DNA of 64,000 nucleotides from Populus alba (taxonomy: Eukaryota; Streptophyta; Magnoliopsida; Malpighiales; Salicaceae). Below, one piece after another: positions 22,430-35,525 of this stretch; within the stretch, counting starts at the first letter, position 1; each line of letters opens with the position of its first letter. The position numbers and the translations under genes were made by a program. Under the pieces are notes generated by a model. That model was not told the DNA's origin, ran no database searches, and was given only the letters and a program-made list of their open reading frames with translations. The stretch is from positions 1,345,493 through 1,409,492 of the forward strand of contig NC_133287.1 of assembly GCF_005239225.2 (NCBI RefSeq), in the 5' to 3' direction.

Positions 22430-24560
22430 CCTTTAGCAAGAACATTGATAAAATGATCATTGGAAGAGATACAATGAATCTGAATATCTCTTGTGGCAAC
22501 CTTGTCACGTACAAAATAATAATGAACCTCAATATGTTTAATATAAGCATTAAATATAGGATTTGTAAATAAATAAATAACACATAGATTATAACACCAA
22601 AGTATATGCACAAAAGTAGGAGTAATATACAAATCTGATAATAAATACTGAAGTCATATAATCTCAATAGTATTATCGGTCAAGGCTTTATAGTCGGTCA
22701 AATAAAAGAACAAGCAACCATATATTGTTTGCTGAATTTTCAAGAAATTAGTGTTTTACTAAAAATAACATTCAATTCAATTAATTTCAAGTTAATTTTA
22801 ATAAATATTATGAATAATCAGGTTAATTTGCTAACCTTACCATCCACAATCACCCTAATCGTACAACAATCCAAATCAACCTTAAACCAACTATACATTT
22901 ATTGCAACCCAAATATTTTAAGGGTTGTTTGAAATTGTATTTTAAATGTTGTTTTATAATTTTTTTTTATTTAAAATTAATTTTATAATTATATTTTCAA
23001 ATTATTTTAATATACTGATGTGAAAAATATTTTTTTTAAAATAAAAATAATTATTTTAATATATTTCTAAATAAAAAAATAATATTTTATATAGATCAAC
23101 TGACAGGTTAAACAATAAAAATCAGGATTTGTAAGCACCTCTGGGCGGTTATTCTTTATTATTCAAATTGATTAATCAAATCAAAGGTTTAGTAATGATT
23201 GTACTAGGGTGGATTACAGGGGGGATTCTTACGAGTAAAGAAATTCTGAAAGGTCACTGTGTATGTACTGATTGATTTAAATGGAACAAGTGGGTGTCTT
23301 GTCCGAAGGAAATGTCATGGAAAATGTTTCTGTTGGAGGCTTTGTCGGGTAGTTAGGGTTAGGGTTGTCAAGAGCTGATGACTCGTCAAAGAAAGTCGGT
23401 TCTTGCACGAACTAGTTACCCTAACAGATGATTGCAGTGGGAAAAGAAAAAGGGCCTTTTACTGTCTTTAGAATCGAAATTAGATCCTTGTACTTGCCTT
23501 TATAATTCGTGCATGACACTGAGTTTCTTTCCCTCTTCTTAATTACCACAGTATCATAAAAAATCTGCTAAAAATCATTAAAATATTACAGTTTTAGTTA
23601 CCTCTTATATAATAATGTGAGAATAAATTTAATTTCTTGTATTTAAATTGTTGGTAATTGAATCTGTGATCTTTTTATATCTATCAATGATTTAGAGATC
23701 CATTAAATTGGATTAATTGGCTTTACATGAAATTTAGTTGTAGTCTAAATTAGCTCGTTCGCATGTCTCAAGCTTCTAATTGAATTATTTTGAAAATACA
23801 TAGCAAAAGTTTTTAAAGAAAAAAAATATAAAAACTGTTTTACAAAGAAACTAATTTGGAAAACTATTTTTAACGCGCGGTGTAAAAGCTAACCTCTTTA
23901 AAAATTTATGAAAGAATTATAGAAAAAGCATTGACTTCTACAAGTAAAAAGCTAAAAAGAAAGTTCTAGTGTAATGAAAAGGGACACTTAAAAACCAGCT
24001 AGTGCATTGTCTATTCAAGCTTTTATGTACAACGGAAATGGAATTTTGCAACCACGTGAGGTTTTAGGGCAATTCAATTTATTTTCCTAGTTATCGTTTT
24101 GGGAAGGAGGTTGAAGAAACAAAGATTTGTGTATGCATGCCAGCACAATTACAAATAATTTATTTAAAACTTGATCGAGAAAGAATTTAGCTTTAATACA
24201 TATATAAATGGTGACTCGACGATACTCTAATAGTAAAAAAGGAAAAATAAAATTTGCATTTTTTATGAAAAATTATTCGGGAACTTCAATTATGAGTATT
24301 GAACCACAATAGTGTAAAAAAGAGGTTTTTTTTTTTTTTTTTCTTTTTTTCTTTTTTTTTCTAATGAGAGACAAATCGAGGTGACATGAAGTTGAATTTC
24401 AATGAACCAAGAAGTGTAAAAAAGAGTTTATTTTTCCCAAATTTTATGTTTCCCAAATTAATATTGACGAATAAGAGGGTTTTTTTTTTGTGGTTATAAA
24501 AGAAATATTTGAACTTGAATTTTTTTTTTAAGAAAAAGAGGGATGTTAATATTAATTAAA

Positions 24561-24564
<4 letters not shown>

Positions 24565-24602
<38 letters not shown>
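24565..24602. repeat. (TA)n microsatellite
   Basis: About 18 TA units. Confidence 0.85.
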
Positions 24603-24603
<1 letters not shown>

Positions 24604-25780
24604 ATAACAGCTGATTTTATATCAAAGTTAGTGCCAAAAAACCTTTGATTCATTAGAAAGAGAAATGTTATGTTTGTGTACATGGATAGAGAAAAGAAGA
24701 AAAGAAAACGAAAAGCTATATACCAAAAAAGTAAGATTCTTAGAAATCTAGTTTGTCCATTGTAAGATGTTTTCGGGATCTTTATATAGATCTAAGCATG
24801 TATAAAGAAATTTCTTGTTTGTAGATTTAGAATCAATCTCTAAAGAATAAGATGAAAATTACTATTTCTTTTTGAATTTTTATCTTGAAACATCATGTTA
24901 TTTCTAATCACTCAGATCTCCTCAAAAATTCTACAAGACAATGATAAAATTACGGGGTGCTAAAAGCTCCCTATCACCGAATTAATAATATGATCAATTG
25001 AATTTAGCATGCATCAACCGAATCCCAAGTCAATTCATAAATCTAACCCATGGTTTCATTGGTCTTAATTAAGTTACAGCTCGCGACAAGACGAGGTTGA
25101 TGCAAGGATAAATGGCTTTCTCTATACTTCAAAACATCGTTAATTAATTAAGTTTTAATAAAGTTCTTACAGTTTGCACCAAATATCTTACATATAATGC
25201 CAATAACATATATATGTCGACAGAGCAATTATATTAATGGGTGACAAGAGAATTTTCCCTTTATACGGAGGCCTTGAAGGACAAGCAGTCATGATCAAAG
25301 ATCATCATCAAGGAGAGATGAGTCCCACCAGAACTGATGGCAAGCTCAGGCGGTAAGATCCCTTTTTTCTTTCTCCATGATGGGTTAAATTAAACAACGA
25401 GCTTATTGTTCATCTCTACCATGGAGTTGTTTCTTTCAAGTTGGTCGGCCACCCCATTTCGAGCCATCTAGCTAGTCTCTTTGGTAATGGTGCCGCCACA
25501 GTGAGATAAGCTTGCCTTGATAAGAGTTTGATGTGATAAAATACCGCCATAGCTCATAGTTATCTTATCTATGCAACAAGCTTTATAGTGTTGGCAAAGT
25601 CAAAATTGATGCATGCATGTTTTTGATGTTCTCCTCGTCATTAAAAAAAAAAAATTGCACCATTGGAAATCCAGGTTGGGTTCCTCCCTAGGCTTACTCA
25701 AGCTTGATAAAGCTAGAAGTTGGAAGTTAAAATCTGGGTTCGACATTTTGGGATAGTTACTAAATTTAAATTTATCAGCT

Positions 25781-26070
25781 TGTCAGAGAATAATATAAAT
25801 TATATCTTGAGATTTAATCTAAAACTTTAAATTATTTGGTTTGAGATCGTTTTTTGAACATAGTATCAGAGCTTTGATAAACAAGCGGTCATGAGTTCGA
25901 ATCTCATCATCCTCATTTATTTGATAAAAATTAAACACAAGGTAGTGTGAGTCTATGGATGTTTCAAGCCCAAAGAGCTTTCATTTAAGAAGGTGTATTA
26001 GATAATAATATAAATCATATTTTAAGATCTAATTTAAAACATTATATGTTTTAATTATCAAAATAATAAA
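25781..26070 (+). mobile_element. Miniature LTR element (TRIM-like)
   Basis: The left terminal repeat (25781-25860) starts TGTCAGAGAATAATATAAAT and ends TTGAACA. It is followed by TAGTATCAGAGC, one mismatch from the tRNA-Met primer-binding site TGGTATCAGAGC. The internal domain is about 130 bp (AACAAGCGGTCATGAGTTCG...). The right repeat starts TGTATTAGATAATAATATAA at 25994 after a purine-rich stretch. There is no coding capacity. Confidence 0.72.
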
Positions 26071-27699
26071 ATATAAATTCATAATCATTTAATTATCAAT
26101 ACTTTAAATACCATTTTAAAATATAAAGACTCACGCATTTACATGAAACGAAGAGGATCTAGATAGGGCCATTGCATTGATCGTGCCCTCCAAGCAAATC
26201 ATGATTTCCTACCATTCATTAGCATTAGGGAATCTTTTTTATACAAGTAATCAAATAATGCTATTACGAACTCAAATTATTAATTTCATTTCTAGTTCAA
26301 TGATTCATATGTTTTATACTCCATGATGAACTTGATTACCATATATTGGCTGTGATTAAAAAACAATTCGAAGGGAATCTTGCCCTTTCAAAATTTGGTG
26401 CAAGCTGGCCATTATTGCCATGCTATCCTCCCTAGTCCCTACTAATTAGTTAATCAGTCTATGACATGTGCATAAACTATTACTAGGGATAGCAATACTA
26501 TTTTATGATTTTCAAAAAAATATTTCTGAAAAATATTAAATTAATTTGTTTTTTTATATATTTTTTTATGGTTTTGATGTGTTTATATTAATTTTTTTAA
26601 TAAAAAAATTATTTTAATATATTTTTAATTGAAAAAGTACTCTACACCATGTTAATAAACACACAATTAGCATATCATTTAGTATTGTAATAGCTTTTGT
26701 TTTTTTATACTGAGCTTATTACATTTCAGATTTTAATTTTATAAAAATTGAATAACTTTTTTTTTTATTCAAGAAGACATATTTTTTTATTTATTTTATT
26801 CATAAAAATTCACCTTGTATTATATTTTTAACCAAATACATATTTTTTACATTTTTTTTTTTAAACTATAACTAAAAACAACTTTTTTTAAAATCTAATT
26901 TTTAAAAATTATAACCATAAAAACTAAAACAAATATAAACTCACGTACATATTGGTTATGCATAATTGAGATTTTCATTTCCAAACATTAATCATTGGAT
27001 AACATTTGAGGACAGAACTAGAGGCTTTTAATTCAAAAAAAAAACTTCCGGAACCTAAACTTGGTGGGTGTAGAGTCACTTTCAAAATGATAGATGAGCA
27101 ATTAATACATATACCTAAAGGCTACGACAATTAACTGCTCAACTTTCTTCAAGTTGCCATAACAGTTACCAGAAAGCATGCATACTTCCCTTTCATGGGG
27201 TTACTATATAGCCAGTCATGAAGTGCTCCGCCCACTTGCATAGGATGGTACCGGAACTTGTGGTTCCAGCTGTGGTGGCCGGTCAATTCCTTCATCAAGT
27301 GGAAATATTTTCACTCATCAAATTTTGACACTGTACTTCTTGTTTGGACGCAAACGAAGATAGAAATGATTGATTGATTTGGCTGGCATCTTTGTATTCG
27401 GCTAGCTCGCAGAGGTCACAGTGTCCAAGCTTACGGATTCACAGTCCCTAATTAATATCCCCATTTGCAGCCCCGTTTGTCGAAATTTATTTATTTTTAT
27501 TTAAAATTAAACTTTTTATGTTTTTAATATGCTAATTTTAAAAATATATATATTTTAAAAAATAATTAATATCAGATTATATTGGACATGACCATTAGGA
27601 TAGGGATGCCTCAATTATGTTTTATCTTTGCTTTTTTCTTTAATTTGAAAATGCTTCTTGGGATATATTAATGCCTTTTAATAAATATTTACATGATTA
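26071..27699. other. Intergenic sequence
   Basis: AT-rich DNA with T- and A-rich fragments around 26500-26900; no gene was recognised. Confidence 0.35.
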
Positions 27700-27992
27700 A
27701 CAGGGTCATTCATCTCAACTCAAAAGTTTTAAGCTATTAGGTAAGGTCTTCGGGATATTATTTATATTATTTTCTAACATACCTTTTCAAATGAAAGTCA
27801 TTTGGGCTTGAAACTTGCACATGCCCACATTACCTTGTGCTTAATTTTTATCAAATAAATAGGGATGATGAGATTCGAACTTGTGACCGCTTGGTCATCA
27901 AGGCTCTGATACCATATCAAAGAATCATCCCAACCCAAAAGCTTAAACTGTTAGGTGAGTTTTCAGGATATGATTTATATTATTTTTTAATA
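27700..27992 (-). mobile_element. Miniature LTR element (TRIM-like), minus orientation
   Basis: This is the best-preserved copy. The upstream terminal repeat (27915-27992 on the minus strand) ends beside a perfect TGGTATCAGAGCC primer-binding site (27902-27914 as its complement). The internal domain runs to the other terminal repeat (27700-27779). The two repeats share the CCCAACCCAAAAGCTT / CTCAACTCAAAAGTTT and ATTTATATTATTTT blocks. Confidence 0.75.
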
Positions 27993-28369
27993 GATTCATT
28001 AGGAGCTAATTTTCTATGGATGATGATTAGATTTAATATATAGTTTATGAATGATATCGTAATTTGAACCAATTTGTTTTTACCATAATTTCATTTTTTT
28101 ACAAAGTATATTTTGTCAAGTAAAAAAAAACATGTATATTACCAAAAGAAAAAAAAATGGTGTATTTTTACAAAATCACATGTTAGATTTTTTTTCCCTT
28201 TTCTATCCAAGAAAAACCATTTGATCTGGAAACAACTAACTAGACTACAAATCAATTTTTGAAATAGAGACTTGTGTATCAATATGTTTACATGGCGAAA
28301 TACCTGCACAACTTGGAATATCAAGAGAACACTTGTGTTTAAAAAGCATAAGACCCATACCGTGGGAGT

Positions 28370-29000
28370 AACTTCAATCCTCAAAAAATAATGAGCATTA
28401 CCCAAATCACGAAGTTTAAACTCCGAACTCAGTAAAGTGATAAGGTGTTGAATCAATTTAGAGTTGTTATTGGTAAGTAAAATGTCATCCACATAGACAA
28501 GTAAATAACAAATATCATGATTCACATTCAGAATAAATAAAGAGATATCAAACTTTGAAGCCCGAAAACAAATGGTCAGTAAAAAATCACTCAGTCACGT
28601 GTACCAGGCTCGTGGTGTTTATTTTAAGCCATAAAGAGACTTGTGAAAACGATAGACATGAGTAAGCAAAGCAAAGTCAACAAAACTCGAGGGTTGTTCC
28701 ATGTACACAACCTCTCAAAGTGAACCATTGAGAAAAGTATTATGAACATCAAGTTGTCGAATATGTCATCCTTTAGATAATGCAATAGTGAGAACTAACC
28801 AAACAGTAGTCGGTTAACAACAGGATTGAAGGTTTCTTAGTAATCAATGCCTTCTTGTTAAGTGAACCTTTGCCCAACCAAACAAGCATTGTAGCGGTCA
28901 ATGGCACCATTAGCTCGACGCTTGATTTTATATATCCATCGGCAACCAACAATATTCATAGAAGGATCAAACACCACTAATGACCAAGTAGCATTGGCAT
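28370..29000 (-). pseudogene. copia reverse-transcriptase remnant
   Basis: The minus strand encodes CYLLVYVDDILL with the YVDD catalytic box and the downstream FKLRDLGNAHYFLRIEV block typical of Ty1/copia RT. The upstream RT part (RASKFDISLFI) is present but frameshifted. Confidence 0.8.
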
Positions 29001-29021
29001 GTAAGGCTACAGTTTTAGACT

Positions 29022-30480
29022 TCATGGCAGTATGTCAGCATAAATACCGATCAATTTCTTAAAATTCAAAGGTTCAGGAGTATAGGGAGATGTTACCTGT
29101 GAAGCTGAAGCTCGCAAAGAGGAAATAGAACCAGAGCTGATGTTGACAATCTTTTGTTGTCTGGGACGCAACACCATAAGATGTTGTTGTGTTGGTGGTG
29201 GAACAGGAGACCAGTTAGTGGAGTTTTGTTGTGGAAGATAATGTGTGGAGAGATCCACGCATAAGTTTAGTCCTAGCAGTGACATAGTAGAGTGCCCAGA
29301 TGAGGAAGCAGACACTAGCAGCAAGGCTGGAGACACATCAACAGAGGGAGATTTCAACAGAGATAGTGTTGGAACTGCAAAACCTAAACTTACAAAATGA
29401 TCAAGAGATATAGATTGAGATAATGGTAAGGGGATCGAGGGGTTAGTAGGGAGGGGTGGTGTCGCTAAGACAATTTGTGTTGCAAAGATGGTGAGGCAGG
29501 GTAGGTTGGAGACAGTGGTAGACGAAGAGGAGGAACTGATGGTAATATATACAGGCGGATGGGCAGACTCATTAAATGGAAAAACATGTTCATGAAATGA
29601 AAAATCAAGACAACGATAGCCTAGATAAGATGAACTATAGTCTAAAAACACATATGAATGGAGTGATAGTCTAACTTATGAGCATTGTAAGGAAGAAGTA
29701 AGGCAAAACAGAGTCATCCAAAAATACATAAAAAACCATAATTAGACATTTGATGAAAAAAACATTCAAAAGGAGATTTGTTTCACAAAATCGGTGTTGG
29801 CATACATTTAATGAGATAAACTAAGGTTTCAAACGCATAATTCTAGAATTTTGAGGTGCCTTACATTAGACAATAAAATTAAGGATAGTTTCAACAATAT
29901 GATGATGATGACGCTCAACAGTACCATTTTGTTCAATGCCATTAAGAATTGCATAAGTCATTGTGTTGTGGCGATGGAGAAGTACAAAAGTGAATTTCAT
30001 GTGTAAGTGGACATATAAGGCGATGATCAATACCGATGGTTTTGAAAAAGAAATTTAATTTATGATATTCACCACCCTAGCTAGTGTGAACATATTTGAT
30101 TTTATGAGAGAACTGACATTCAACAAAGACTTGAAATTGATGAAACACATTAAATACATATGATTTTACGACAATAGGATAAAACCAAATAAATTTTGTA
30201 TGTGCATCAACAAATATGATAAAATATCAAAAATCATCAGAAGATAGTATACGAGCATGGCCCCAAACATCACTAAAAATAAGTTCAAGAGGAGCAGAAG
30301 TTTTATAACTTAGAGGTCTTAATGACAAACGAGAGGATTTTCCTAATGAACAGGCTTGATATTAAAATTTGAGATGACGAGAGTTACAAAAAAAACCTTT
30401 TTATTAGACGCTAAAGCCTCAAAATTTATGAACTTGGGTGACTGAGTCGACGATACCAAATATCAACGAAAGTAGGTAAG
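29022..30480 (-). pseudogene. copia integrase remnant with GAG-pre-integrase and linker
   Basis: Near 30440-30480 a W-RRLSHPSS segment represents the GAG-pre-integrase motif. About 30020-30320 holds an integrase core recall (SAPLELIFSDVWGHA ... FIIFVDAHTKFIWFYP ... GGEYHKL) with stops. The 209-codon open stretch at 29022-29651 starts with the usual post-integrase FLDYSSSYLGYRCLD segment and runs into a Ser/Pro-rich linker. Confidence 0.75.
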
Positions 30481-30837
30481 CTAACAGACAGAAAAGCTTG
30501 TAGCAGAGATGTGGCAGAAGACTTTGAAAGGACTTAAAGGCCATCTTTATTCTGACCGGAAAGAAGAACTTCCTTGATGATGAGATCCTTGACATAGAAA
30601 ACAGAAGAGTGAAATTAAAAAAAGACAGAATTTTCATGACAAAATTGTTGAACATAAAGTAATCTTTTTTTTTTTTTTTAATTTGTGGAACATGTAATCT
30701 ATTGGATAAGGTAAATACTTGTTTTGGAGTATGCAAGATATTATGTGCGATATTAGATATAACAAGTCTCTTACCATCACAAACATGTAATTGATCATTA
30801 CTAAGATAGGGATTTACGTGTGTTATACCAGTAATAT

Positions 30838-31370
30838 CTAGAGTGACATAGTGATTCGCACCTGTGTCAGGAAACCAAGTGGCAAATTTTTATATTGACA
30901 CATCTCTAAGTTGAAATTAGTGAGGGAGATAGGTCTGCTAGCTGAAGCTAATTCATCAAACAAACCTTTAGCACATTGCAAGTAAAGAGTGACAATATTA
31001 TCACCTTGTCGAAAATCCTGAAGAGAGTCATGCAATTGCATGATCCTAGAGTTGGGTGGGGAGGCAAGAGCATTTTCAAGAGTGCTCCAAACACTAGTAG
31101 AAGTTGGACAATCGACCACGAGATAGAAAACATCAATTGAGAGAGGACAACAAAGTGCTAAAGATGAGCTAATATTGTTGTTTCCAAGTCAAATGTTAGG
31201 GAAGGGCTAGAATTGACGCTAGCAGAGGCAACAAAAACCATACTAGATAGATCTTGCAGAGAGGGGCCTGGAGTCGAGCTGTCAACAAACAATAAGACTC
31301 ATTGAGCAGTTAAATACGATTTCATCTGCATACGCCAAAACAAATAATTATTGTTGGTAAGTTTGAGATT
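30838..31370 (-). pseudogene. copia gag remnant
   Basis: Near 31330-31370 on the minus strand the reading NNNYLFWRMQMKSYL matches the N-terminal signature of plant copia Gag (UBN2-type). Further on, SVWSTLENALASPPNSRIM and LHDSLQDFRQGDNIV are typical of the same domain. The frame is broken at least once between them. Confidence 0.75.
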
Positions 31371-31375
31371 AAACA

Positions 31376-33779
31376 AAAAATATTTATGATATGATATCAA
31401 TCCTTATGATGTATATTAAATATTTTATAAAATCCGAGAGAAAAGAAGTAATACAAATTTCTATAAGGTGAAAAAGGTCCCTAAAATTATTTGAATAAAA
31501 CACATATAATAGTGTATTTGTTAAAATTACATAATAAATATAAATAAAATCATTTTTATAACCTCATATTTTAACAAGTCTTTCATTTTTTATTTCACAC
31601 AAGAAAGAGTCTTAAATTCAAAATCTCTTGACATGATTGAGCTGATTTTCTAATCTTCAGAAAACATTTTATTTCATGAGAAATATTATCTTTCTTTCCA
31701 ACAGTTGGATGTCTGTGTCTAATTTTCTCATCTTGAAAACCAACTCCAAGAGGATAAGAATACATCAACAAGCTTCCATGAAAGCTATAATTAAAGAGAT
31801 GTGGGTGTGAATTGTCAGTATCAAACCCTAAAGAATTCTGGCTCTTCTACTACTTTTTCAAAGCTTTTTAGTTTTTTTACACGACATTTTGTCTCCTGAG
31901 CCTCGACCCTCCCTCCCCTCTATGTCTCCTTCTTCATGATGTTGTTTCCTTTTCTATTGTTGGTAGGTGGCACTGTGTTTCGAAGAGGAGGAGAAGAAGA
32001 AGAAGAAGAAGTCTTGATTGATATATACAGGCACTTTATAATGATTTAATTTCATTTTATCTTTCGAAGTATATAAATTTCTATCTTTTTTTCTCTACAA
32101 AACTATACTCTCTATCAATCACTTCCTGATGTTAGGAAAACTAACAAAAATACCTTTATATTCTATAAATTCTAGTTTTCTGCACAAATTAAATTGTAGT
32201 TTTAATTAATTTGTTCACATTATTCGTTTTAATATACATATAAAAATTGGATTCGAAAGGAAACTCGCTTAAAATAAAAAAGCACTAAAACATAATAAAC
32301 GTGAAATTTGATAAAAAAGAAAAGAAAAATACAGAACAAAAATTCGTGAAAAATATTTTAATAATACTTAATCAACAAAATCATAAAAAAAAAAGTAAAT
32401 ACAAAGTCACTTTAAATTGAATTAATAAAAAAAATTGAATGAAATTAAATGAACATACTATCTAACCTTTTGGCTACGAATAAGGCAGGGATCATTTAGT
32501 TGGCACCGAACATTTAATTTTATATCGAATAACGTGAGATGACATTTAATTTTTAATATCAATCCTTAATATTTTTTTAATTTTTGTTCTTGATATTTTT
32601 ATAAAAAATTTTATTTATTTTTAAATTCATTATCTAATCCCAATTTTCAGAGTCTTTTTATTGAATTGATTCTTGTTTTTAATTTCACCTTTCATTTAAA
32701 AATTTAAAGTTGATCCTTAATTTATTTATTTTTATTTCAATTTTGATCTTTATTTTTTAATTATTATTTTTAGTTTTGGATCCTTTTGTTAATAATTATT
32801 TTTTTTCATTTTATTCTTCAACATTTGATTAGTTAAGAATTAGATTTCATGATTTTTCCAGATAAAATATTTATGTTCTAATAATCTGGATCACAAGTTT
32901 GAAAATTTAACGTGGGTTGATATTGTTTTTTTTTTTTTTTTTACATATTGTTTTAAGCCTTTATCATTTAACATTGTATTTTTTTATAAAAAAAGATAAG
33001 CTTTATTATTATTATTATTATTTTATTAAATTATTCTAATCTCATAATATAAATTATAAGGTTAGCTCATTATTTATTGCATAAATTACATATTTGCATG
33101 TTAAATTAAGTTAACATGGATAGAGATTATTTATTTTTTAAAAAATAAAATTATTTTATTTGATCTAGTCAGATCATATCATCGGAATTTTTTTTCAAAC
33201 ATGTTTTTTTTCTTAAAAAATAAAAATGACCTCACGGTGTAGACCTTATCCACAGCTAGGCTCGATGTTTCAGCTAATTTATTTTGAAAATAGCTAAGTA
33301 TTTCCAACAAACATTAGTGGGCATCCCATTTTCAATAAAAAGAGATTTTGGGTCCCACTCCTTCACCTCGGGCCCTATGACAATGTCCATGTGTTACAGA
33401 TCACAAGAACGGTATCGAGCACAAAATAAACAAGCCCATCTAACAGTTGCTCCTTTCATACAATATTTATTATTTTTTTAACGTAAAAACATATTTAAAC
33501 TTTTATAATATGTTTTCTAATAAAAAAAATTTAATCATTAATTTAAATTATAATAAATATTAAACATCTTTTTTAAATATCAATACATCAATATATTAAA
33601 TAATTTTTGTTTCTCAAATATTAAAACGACATTAAAAGCTATTAGGGTTAACATATCAATTTTATAACCCACTAACTATAATAGCCATATAAAAAATAAA
33701 TCAAGATAAATTATGATGTTTAATTTCTAAGATTAAATTGAAAAAAAAATTAAATTAAAAAAAGGATATAAAAAAAACT
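31376..33779. other. AT-rich intergenic sequence
   Basis: Short A/T tracts and a small (GAA)n run near 31990. No gene was recognised. Confidence 0.35.
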
Positions 33780-34112
33780 ATCCTAGTTAGCATTGGTTAA
33801 CTTGCCAAACTCGAAATCCGGTCATGAGATTAGAATAACCCTATAGAAAATACATCAGGAAAAAAAAAATTATAAAGCCTCCAACCAACTGAAGGATGAT
33901 ATAAAAAAAAAAAAAAAACATAATTAACCTGAACTAATCTGTTAAACTTGACCTGAATTTCATGAGAATAAAATAACTTCATAAAAAAAAAAAAAAGAGA
34001 GAGAAAGAAAAGGAACAAAGCTCCATTATAAATTAGATGTAATATTGAAGGTTGAAATGGAAAGAAAAAAAAAAATACTAAATCCATGAGACCATGATAA
34101 CTCCACGTGAAG

Positions 34113-34194
<82 letters not shown>

Positions 34195-34600
34195 CTCAAC
34201 TCTCAAACAACATAATGTTAAAGGATGTGATTGGAAAAAAAAAAATAAACTAAATAAAAAAAAGATTTGAGTTGTTGGAGGATAAAATTATATAAAAAAT
34301 CAATTAAAAAGGAATCCAAAAAAAATAAACAGAGTCAACTTGTCAAACTCACGACCCGGGTCATAAGATCAATATAAAAAATGAAGCTCAATTTCTAACA
34401 AACTTAATGCTGAAAAATGAATTCAAAAAAGAAATCAATTAGATAAAGCAACAAAAAAAAAAATCTTAATTAATTCGGGTTAATTTATTAAACTCGTGAT
34501 CTAGGTCATAAGATTGAAATAATTTCATGAAAAGCAAATAAAAAATTTTATTGAATCCCACTTCCAACAAATCTAATATTAAATATTGAAATAATAAAAA
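33780..34600. repeat. Diverged tandem array of a module of about 140 bp
   Basis: Successive units near 33788, 33922, 34330 and 34470 repeat the same order of blocks: GTTAAxTTGxxAAACTCG, a CCGGGTCATAAGATC-like segment, AATAAxTTCATxAAAA, then CCAACxAACxxAATxTTGAA. An (AT)35 tract at 34121-34190 interrupts them. Divergence is high, so the array is old. Confidence 0.55.
34121..34190. repeat. (AT)35 microsatellite
   Basis: Seventy bases of uninterrupted AT, the longest dinucleotide tract in the window. Confidence 0.92.
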
Positions 34601-35525
34601 ATTATTAAATCCATTAAACTTTGAGTTAAAAAAGAAGAATACATTTCAATTTTATAGGGACAAACAGTGACAAGCATGAACATGTATGCAAGTGGGGTGC
34701 AAAAAGGAGGCAAAACGATGTCCAAACAACTCTAGTTTTATCTGTATCTGGATGTTGCAGAATCTCACACACATCAATTTGTTCTTTCTTGGGAAAAGGG
34801 CCTAAAGTAAGTAAATAGAACTTGACAAACATAACAGCATCTTGCCCCCACCACCATGAAAGCAAAAGAGAAAAAACTTGAAAACGAATGATTTTGGAAT
34901 GTTAATTTCCATGAAATAGTGCGCAACTTCAGAAGCTAGCCTCTAGAGCATGAATTTTAACAAAAAAAAAAAAAAACAGGGAGAGAAACAAAAGAAAATC
35001 GAAATGCATATTTTTCACAGTAATACACTATTTTCCCTTTTTGTGGCTTCATCAAATGGAGCTAGCAAGGAGAAAGAAATTAGCAGCTGGCGTCTTGTAT
35101 TCTAGAACAGCATTATGATGAATCAAGACAAAGTAGATGACAGAGAAAGATGCTATCTCTGTAACAAATGGATTTATATATTTTCATTGAGCATTTATCT
35201 GACAACGCAGCGAGTGCATCCGAGTTTAATGCGTTCTATCTTTAATGACTTGTATGAAAATAAGCAGAGTCCTACAAGGGCAAACAATTCAGTCATGATA
35301 TATGGCAATTTGTAATTTGGCAAGAGATGCAGAGAATATATTACCAGGGCTGATAATGATCGATGAAACAAGCATGCAAGAAGGTCGATCGATAGATGTC
35401 TGTCTACTTGAGGTTTACAATTTTCTCCCCTAAACTCCAGCATTAACGAGGCTTCTGGTCTGACGACCACATTGTTCTTCTGGTTAGAACTACTCAAACA
35501 GCAGTATTTTGGGAAGTCACTTCAC
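34601..35525. other. Intergenic sequence and 3' flank of the coiled-coil gene
   Basis: No gene is supported. The part near 35340-35525 is the likely 3' UTR of the minus-strand gene ending at 35526. Confidence 0.35.

Larger units (their letters stand above)
20869..25780. other. Gene-poor AT-rich stretch
   Basis: Homopolymers, the (TA)n tract at 24565, the possible MITE at 22155, and other AT-rich fragments (for example 22926-23100). No gene is recognisable. An open stretch with a good-looking donor at about 25237-25355 is too short to support. Confidence 0.4.
28139..31375 (-). mobile_element. Decayed Ty1/copia retrotransposon
   Basis: The minus strand preserves, in broken frames, the copia order gag - GAG-pre-integrase - integrase core - linker - reverse transcriptase. 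Stops and frameshifts interrupt every domain. RNase H and both LTRs are not recognisable, so the copy is truncated and inactive. Confidence 0.8.

Noticed and set aside
23350..23375. Telomere-like GTTAGGGTTAGGG
   Set aside because: Only two units; too short to be an interstitial telomere array.
25237..25355. Short open stretch with a good ATG and a GTAAGA donor-like end
   Set aside because: Only about 39 codons, no further exon found, product not recognised.
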